DNA from: DATEZO01 sp035255485
Lineage (GTDB): Bacteria; Pseudomonadota; Gammaproteobacteria; Burkholderiales; Burkholderiaceae_D
Direction: 5' to 3'
Assembly (NCBI GenBank): GCA_035255485.1
Contig: DATEZO010000146.1
Location: 1-46,224 of the forward strand
DNA length: 46,224 bases
Part shown: piece by piece, positions 42,474 to 46,224 of the stretch
How the letters are laid out: each line of letters opens with the position of its first letter
Numbering within the stretch: position 1 is the stretch's first letter
Made by a program: the position numbers and the translations under genes
Notes under the pieces: generated by a model
What the model saw: the letters and a program-made list of their open reading frames with translations, nothing else
What the model was told of the DNA's origin: nothing
Database searches by the model: none

Positions 42474-42588
42474 TAAATTTAATGATGTAAAGCCATGCAC
42501 TGAAATTTTGATATCGATATAGGCTGGATGCTCCGATGCAGGCTATCCGGTTCCGTCAGGAACGAAATAAGGGGTGACGTCGAGGATT

Positions 42589-42720
42589 TTACGATACGTA
42601 CAGCGGGGTGGAGGAGGGCAGTGCATCGCGCACCTTAAGCATGTGCTCGCGGTGTAATGTGTGCGTATGGTTTCGGATAACTTCCGTATTGGGCAGGAAC
42701 AAATCCAGGGCGGCATTCCT
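42589..42720 (-). pseudogene. C-terminal remnant of an unrecognised gene
   Basis: The minus strand reads 43 codons from a TAA to a TAA: LDLFLPNTEVIRNHTHTLHR, then EHMLKVRDALPSSTPLYVS. The ending has protein-like composition and no start codon with a ribosome site, so it is probably the tail of a deleted gene. I do not recognise the family. Confidence 0.25.
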
Positions 42721-42766
42721 TTACCGCAGGCTATGGATGCCGTCCGGATTATTCGGCATGAGTTGT

Positions 42767-42795
42767 CCTGGCCCGTTGGCGATCAACGGGCCAGG
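42767..42795 (-). terminator. Hairpin after the reductase gene
   Basis: Perfect 12-bp stem (CCTGGCCCGTTG / CAACGGGCCAGG) with a 5-base loop, 8 bp after the reductase stop codon. The following bases are not T-rich, so it may end transcription weakly or protect the 3' end. Confidence 0.55.
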
Positions 42796-42802
42796 TACCT
42801 GG

Positions 42803-44773
42803 TCAGATGCGCACGCCCAGTCGATAGCCTTCATGGATGGCCGCTTCCAGCCCGCGCGGAATGACCGCATCGCCGGCGCCATGCAGTTCATCGATCATCC
42901 ACTGGAACTCGTTGAACAGATCATGGTTGGCCTTGCGCGGCCCGGAAATGACCACCATGTCGGCAGGCACGAAAATTTCTTCTCCCTTGGCGGTCTTGAC
43001 GGTTGCACCTTCGGCCGTGACTTTAATCAGCTGGCTTGAAGTGAGTGTCCTGATTTCCAGTTCTTCGACCCAGGCAGTATGCCGCCATTTAAATGAGGGA
43101 ATGACATCGCCGGCAATGCGCTTGTCTTCCTCCACCAGAACCAGTTCATGGCCGGCCTTGGTCAACGATTCGGCCAGGGTCAGTCCGATCTTGCCGGCAC
43201 CCACCATCACGATGCGCTTGCCCGGCTTGGTCTTGCCATGAGCGATGTCGAGTGCGTCCACCAGCAGGTCAGCGCCCGGAAGATGGCGGTAAGCCGTCAT
43301 GTCGGTGCGCGCGCCGGCAGCGATCAGGCAAACGTCGTATTGATGCAGGATGCTGCGCATGAATTTGGCATTCGCTTCGGTGTTGAAGCGCATCTCGACT
43401 CCCAGCTTCGCCGCCATCACTTCATAGTGCTTGATGACACTGATAAGATCGTCCGGACGAGCCAGATCATTGGCCGAATAGGCCAGCAGGTTGCCACCAA
43501 TGCGATCGCTCTTCTCGAACACGGTCACGTCGTGACCACGCTTTCTGGCGGTGATGGCTGCTTCCATCCCGGCCGGACCGGCGCCGATCACCATGATTTT
43601 CTTTTTTACCGCAGCCGGCGTAATCTGGTATTCGGGCTCGACTTCGTGGCCGAGCGTCGGATTCATGGCGCAAGTGTAGGGCAGGTCGCGGAACAGCCGT
43701 GACAGGCAATTGAGAGAACCGATGCAGCGGCGCACTTCGTCAAGCCGGTCTTCGGCAGCCTTGTGCACCAATTCCGGGTCAGCCAGCAACGGCCGGCATA
43801 CTTCCCAGTAATCGAACACGCCATCCTCGATGCACTGGTTGGCCATCACAGGATCCGGCAGACGGTTACCGAACGTGATCAGGGTATTGGGGAACATCTG
43901 CTTGGCCTTGGCGGCAAGATAATTCCAGTGGCCCGGCTGCACATCGCGTCCGATGGACGATTCCGGCGCTTCCTGCCAGCCGACCGTGACCGAAATCATG
44001 TCAATGCCGCAATCAACCGCTTGCTGCATCAGTTCGAAGCATTCGTCTTCGGAATTGCCGCCCCAGCGATCCATCAGTTCCGCGCCATTCAGGCGGATGA
44101 TTAGCGGATGGTCCGGCGTGGCCTGCTTGATGCCGTCGATCAGTTCACGCATGAAGCGGCCGCGATTGACCAGCGAGCCACCATATTCATCAGTGCGCTG
44201 ATTGGTAAATTTGGAATTGAAGTTGGCCAGGAGATAGCCCATGAAACTGGTGACTTCAGTCCCATCGAAGCCGGCACGGATGGCGCGTTTGGCGGCTTCG
44301 GCGTGCTGGGCCACGATGGCCTTGATCTGATCCTTGGAGACTTCGCGCGGCGGCCGGAAATGCGGCAGCGTTTGCGGCACTTCCGATGGTTGTATGCAAT
44401 AACCGAGATCGATGCCGCCATAACGTCCGGCGTGCAGGATCTGCTGGATCGCCACCGCGCCGCCGTCGTGAATATATTGCGCGATAGTTTCGAATTGCGG
44501 CAGGAACTTGTCGTCGAACAGGGCGACTTGGCGGAAATAAGCCTTGCCTTCACCCAGCGGGTCGGGATAGGCGCCCTGGTTGGTGATGATGCCGCAACCA
44601 GTGCCGGCGATGACGCGGGTGCGAGCCAGTTCGCGCGGCGTGATGAAGCCGTCGCGGGTATTGTAGTTCGAGACGCAGCAGGCCCCGTACTTGATCATGT
44701 TCTTGGTTGTAAACTTGCCGATCCTGCCGGGCTTGAACAGGTGCTTGAGCTTGAGCTCTCCGGGTCTGGTCAC
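42803..44773 (-). CDS. OYE-type FMN/FAD/Fe-S enoate reductase
   Basis: A 656-residue three-domain protein of the 2,4-dienoyl-CoA reductase/trimethylamine dehydrogenase type. An FMN TIM barrel (1 to about 340; Tyr180 in FMGYLLANF and NQRTDEYGGS) is followed by an iron-sulfur segment, then FAD and NAD(P) domains (MVIGAGPAGMEAAITARKRG and MVGAGKIGLTLAES). The cluster region reads CIGSLNC (350-356) ... C368, so the second of the four usual cysteines is Ser353. It starts at GTG 44,773 with AGGAGA. Relatives include 2-naphthoyl-CoA reductases. A copy of the GntR operator lies about 50 bp upstream and anaerobic benzoyl-CoA genes follow on the right. It is a candidate for oxygen-independent reduction or reductive deamination of 2-aminobenzoyl-CoA (inference, not shown by any motif). 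Confidence 0.85.
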   Translation of the reverse strand: MTRPGELKLKHLFKPGRIGKFTTKNMIKYGACCVSNYNTRDGFITPRELARTRVIAGTGCGIITNQGAYPDPLGEGKAYFRQVALFDDKFLPQFETIAQYIHDGGAVAIQQILHAGRYGGIDLGYCIQPSEVPQTLPHFRPPREVSKDQIKAIVAQHAEAAKRAIRAGFDGTEVTSFMGYLLANFNSKFTNQRTDEYGGSLVNRGRFMRELIDGIKQATPDHPLIIRLNGAELMDRWGGNSEDECFELMQQAVDCGIDMISVTVGWQEAPESSIGRDVQPGHWNYLAAKAKQMFPNTLITFGNRLPDPVMANQCIEDGVFDYWEVCRPLLADPELVHKAAEDRLDEVRRCIGSLNCLSRLFRDLPYTCAMNPTLGHEVEPEYQITPAAVKKKIMVIGAGPAGMEAAITARKRGHDVTVFEKSDRIGGNLLAYSANDLARPDDLISVIKHYEVMAAKLGVEMRFNTEANAKFMRSILHQYDVCLIAAGARTDMTAYRHLPGADLLVDALDIAHGKTKPGKRIVMVGAGKIGLTLAESLTKAGHELVLVEEDKRIAGDVIPSFKWRHTAWVEELEIRTLTSSQLIKVTAEGATVKTAKGEEIFVPADMVVISGPRKANHDLFNEFQWMIDELHGAGDAVIPRGLEAAIHEGYRLGVRI

Positions 44774-44824
44774 TTGTCTTCTCCTATGTGCGCCGAGCTT
44801 TGCATTAGCTTTGGCTAGTATTGC

Positions 44825-44836
44825 ATACTGTATACA
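44825..44836. promoter_or_regulatory. GntR-type operator, copy 3
   Basis: ATACTGTATACA within TTGCATACTGTATACACTGG, about 52 bp upstream of the reductase start. Identical over 12 bp to the sites at 16,504 and 42,461. Confidence 0.7.
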
Positions 44837-44970
44837 CTGGGCAGCGGCATGTCAATTCCTTGTCTCTTGAAATTGCGGTAATTTTGAGGTGACAGTCAAA
44901 TATTTCATTTATCCGCTTGCTCCAGCCAGGATAACTTTGTCTGAGGAAGCTGACGATGGATAAAAGCAGA

Positions 44971-45003
44971 AAAAATAAAAGCCCGCTGAAGCGGGCTTTT
45001 ATT
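44971..45003 (-). terminator. Rho-independent terminator after oah
   Basis: GCCCGC-TGAA-GCGGGC (44,981-44,996) flanked by A-rich and T-rich runs. Read on the minus strand the stem is followed by TTTTATTTTTT, placing a strong terminator 18 bp after the oah stop codon and separating it from the reductase transcription unit. Confidence 0.88.
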
Positions 45004-45014
45004 CAGTTGCTTAC

Positions 45015-46145
45015 TCAAGCCTTCGGCTTGGCAAGCACTTGTTCTGCAAACTTGTCGTCGAATACATGGCCTTCGGCGACCAGCTGGCGATATTTGATGA
45101 AATCGATCACATCCTTGCCAGTGACCTTCTTCGCATCAAATGCGTTGAAGCCGAGGTAGGCTTCATGGTTCATGTTGGCCGCCAGCCAGTGGCGGTTGGC
45201 CAGCTTCATCTGATCCCAGAAGAATTTCTTCTTGGCGCGGATGCCGTCGATCGACTTCATCAGGCAATGCGGGAACAGGTTGCTGAATTTCCAGATCAGT
45301 GCATTGACTTCTTTATCCAGCAGCTCGAAATCCGTGGTGCATTCGGCCATCAATGCCTTGCCCTTGGCTGCTTCTTCTTTCGACACTGCTTCGCCGTACA
45401 CGATCTCGCCGTCGTCAACATAGGTGTCGGTGCGAACCATCGGGTTACGCACCCACTTGCCGTCCTTCTTGAGCACCGGTACGACCTTGGTCAACAGGTT
45501 CTTGGCCTTCATCTTGTAGGCGCTCCAGGTTTCGCAGGAGATGCAGTTATACATCGCATCTTCCATGTTAAGCATCCAGGGCAGGAAGTCGGTCGAGCCG
45601 CCGTCCGGCGCAGAACCGTGCTTTGGGCCAGCCTGGCCGTAGATCGCAAGGTCGGACGATATGGTGAGGTCGGTCGCCATGCCGATTTCCTGGCCGCCGG
45701 CGACGCGCATGCCGTTGACACGGCAGATCACCGGTTTCTTGCAGTTGAGGATGCCGTCCACCATGGCGTTGAACAAGTCCATGTACTCGCCATATTCGTT
45801 AGGACGCTTGGAGTAGTAGGACGAGTATTCAGCGGTGTTGCCGCCAGTGCAGAATGCCTTGTCGCCGACTGCGGTGAAGACTACCGTAACGATCTTGCGG
45901 TCGCTGGAAGCTTTCTGAAATCCTGCAATGATGCCCTTTACCATTTCGGTGGTGTAGGAATTGTATTGGGCTGGATTGTTGAGCCAGATCCATGCTGAGA
46001 ACAGGCCGTCAACAGACTGTCCCTTGTCGTCCAGTACCGGGCGCTCTTCATAGATCACCGACGGCGCTTCCGCGCCATAGTGGCTTTGATCGAAAAGCGC
46101 GTGATCCTTAAGCCCGTTTTCCCTGCGTAGCCATTCCAATGCCAT
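45015..46145 (-). CDS. oah: 6-oxocyclohex-1-ene-1-carbonyl-CoA hydrolase
   Basis: A 376-residue crotonase-family ring hydrolase (Oah/BamA), which opens 6-oxocyclohex-1-ene-1-carbonyl-CoA to 3-hydroxypimelyl-CoA in anaerobic benzoyl-CoA degradation. The family segments NNPAQYNSYTTEMVKG and VAGGQEIGMATD, used to recognise these genes in environmental surveys, are both present, as are FCTGGNTAEYSSYYSKRP and GPKHGSAPDGGSTDFLPW. Length is normal for the family. ATG 46,145 has AGGAGA upstream, 39 bp after the stop of the preceding gene. A strong terminator follows. It marks the organism as able to degrade benzoyl-CoA without oxygen; the reductase and dienoyl-CoA hydratase genes are presumably beyond the right edge. 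Confidence 0.95.
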   Translation of the reverse strand: MALEWLRRENGLKDHALFDQSHYGAEAPSVIYEERPVLDDKGQSVDGLFSAWIWLNNPAQYNSYTTEMVKGIIAGFQKASSDRKIVTVVFTAVGDKAFCTGGNTAEYSSYYSKRPNEYGEYMDLFNAMVDGILNCKKPVICRVNGMRVAGGQEIGMATDLTISSDLAIYGQAGPKHGSAPDGGSTDFLPWMLNMEDAMYNCISCETWSAYKMKAKNLLTKVVPVLKKDGKWVRNPMVRTDTYVDDGEIVYGEAVSKEEAAKGKALMAECTTDFELLDKEVNALIWKFSNLFPHCLMKSIDGIRAKKKFFWDQMKLANRHWLAANMNHEAYLGFNAFDAKKVTGKDVIDFIKYRQLVAEGHVFDDKFAEQVLAKPKA

Positions 46146-46184
46146 ATCAATTCTCCTGGGGTTGTTCGTGTAGGTTGTAACGCT

Positions 46185-46224
46185 TCAGAAATCGGGAGTC
46201 AGGATGACGCGCCGTTTCAGTTTG
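46185..46224 (-). CDS. had: Probable 6-hydroxycyclohex-1-ene-1-carbonyl-CoA dehydrogenase, last codons
   Basis: Only the end of a minus-strand gene is in the window: KLKRRVILTPDF and a TGA stop at 46,185-46,187, 39 bp before the oah start. In Thauera/Azoarcus-type benzoyl-CoA clusters the gene directly before oah is had, which makes the substrate for Oah. The assignment rests on that gene order; twelve residues are not enough to identify the family. Confidence 0.45.
   Translation of the reverse strand, partial: KLKRRVILTPDF

Larger units (their letters stand above)
42391..42802. other. 412-bp gap: operator, gene remnant, terminator
   Basis: From left to right this holds the regulator's leader, the operator (42,461-42,473), an unremarkable stretch, a minus-strand 43-codon remnant (42,589-42,720) and a long hairpin after the reductase gene (42,767-42,795). 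No complete gene is seen in it. Confidence 0.6.

Noticed and set aside
44981..44996. CRISPR-like or regulatory repeat
   Set aside because: A single hairpin with a T-run right after a stop codon; an ordinary terminator. No CRISPR array is in the window.

Overview
The window looks like chromosomal DNA of a facultatively anaerobic betaproteobacterium (Burkholderiales/Rhodocyclales type). This is inferred from the GC-rich coding style, Aggagg-type ribosome sites and the aromatic CoA-thioester gene content. The species cannot be named from the sequence.

Left third (1-10,665) is a patchwork. It holds the C-terminal end of an ABC substrate-binding protein, a GH5-like lipoprotein with altered active-site residues, and a small stretch that reads like integron gene cassettes (HNH nuclease and DUF1801 genes separated by attC-like folded sites). 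An EamA exporter/AraC regulator pair follows, then a truncated Fic-like gene abutting a phage Ead/Ea22-like fragment. Last come a P-type cation ATPase and a translationally coupled membrane protein, flanked by two copies of a ~70-bp repeat that looks like a promoter with an FNR-like box.

The core (10,666-42,390) is almost entirely on the minus strand and reads as one catabolic system for indole-3-acetate (auxin). Encoded in order of transcription: a GntR-FCD regulator, a broken MaoC-like gene, a beta-ketothiolase, a CoA ligase, HyuA and HyuB hydantoinase subunits, an unusual acyl-CoA dehydrogenase, a two-subunit B12 mutase, a three-subunit molybdenum hydroxylase, a class III CoA-transferase, a 3-hydroxyacyl-CoA dehydrogenase/hydratase fusion, a Liv-type ABC importer without its binding protein, an octopine-dehydrogenase-like protein and a 3-hydroxyacyl-CoA dehydrogenase. 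This set matches the iaa genes known from Azoarcus/Aromatoleum. The inferred route is IAA -> 2-oxo-IAA (Mo enzyme) -> 2-aminophenylsuccinate (HyuAB) -> CoA ester -> 2-aminobenzylmalonyl-CoA (mutase) -> 2-aminocinnamoyl-CoA (decarboxylating dehydrogenase) -> 2-aminobenzoyl-CoA (hydratase/dehydrogenase fusion and thiolase). A second minus-strand operon (10,666-16,409) supplies a lower pathway: the bifunctional 2-aminobenzoyl-CoA monooxygenase/reductase, an enoyl-CoA hydratase, an acyl-CoA dehydrogenase, a RidA protein and a DUF2889 protein. A plus-strand trio (ECF sigma factor, small membrane protein, signal peptidase I; 16,955-18,763) sits between these two blocks.

Right end (42,803-46,224): an Old-Yellow-Enzyme-type reductase with an FAD domain, then oah (6-oxocyclohex-1-ene-1-carbonyl-CoA hydrolase of the anaerobic benzoyl-CoA pathway) and the last codons of what is probably had. 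The same 12-bp sequence ATACTGTATACA lies upstream of the GntR gene, the monooxygenase operon and the reductase gene. I read it as the operator of the local GntR regulator, tying an oxygen-dependent and a possible oxygen-independent fate of 2-aminobenzoyl-CoA to one signal. The linkage of iaa genes, the monooxygenase and a candidate reductive branch under one operator is the most interesting feature of the window.
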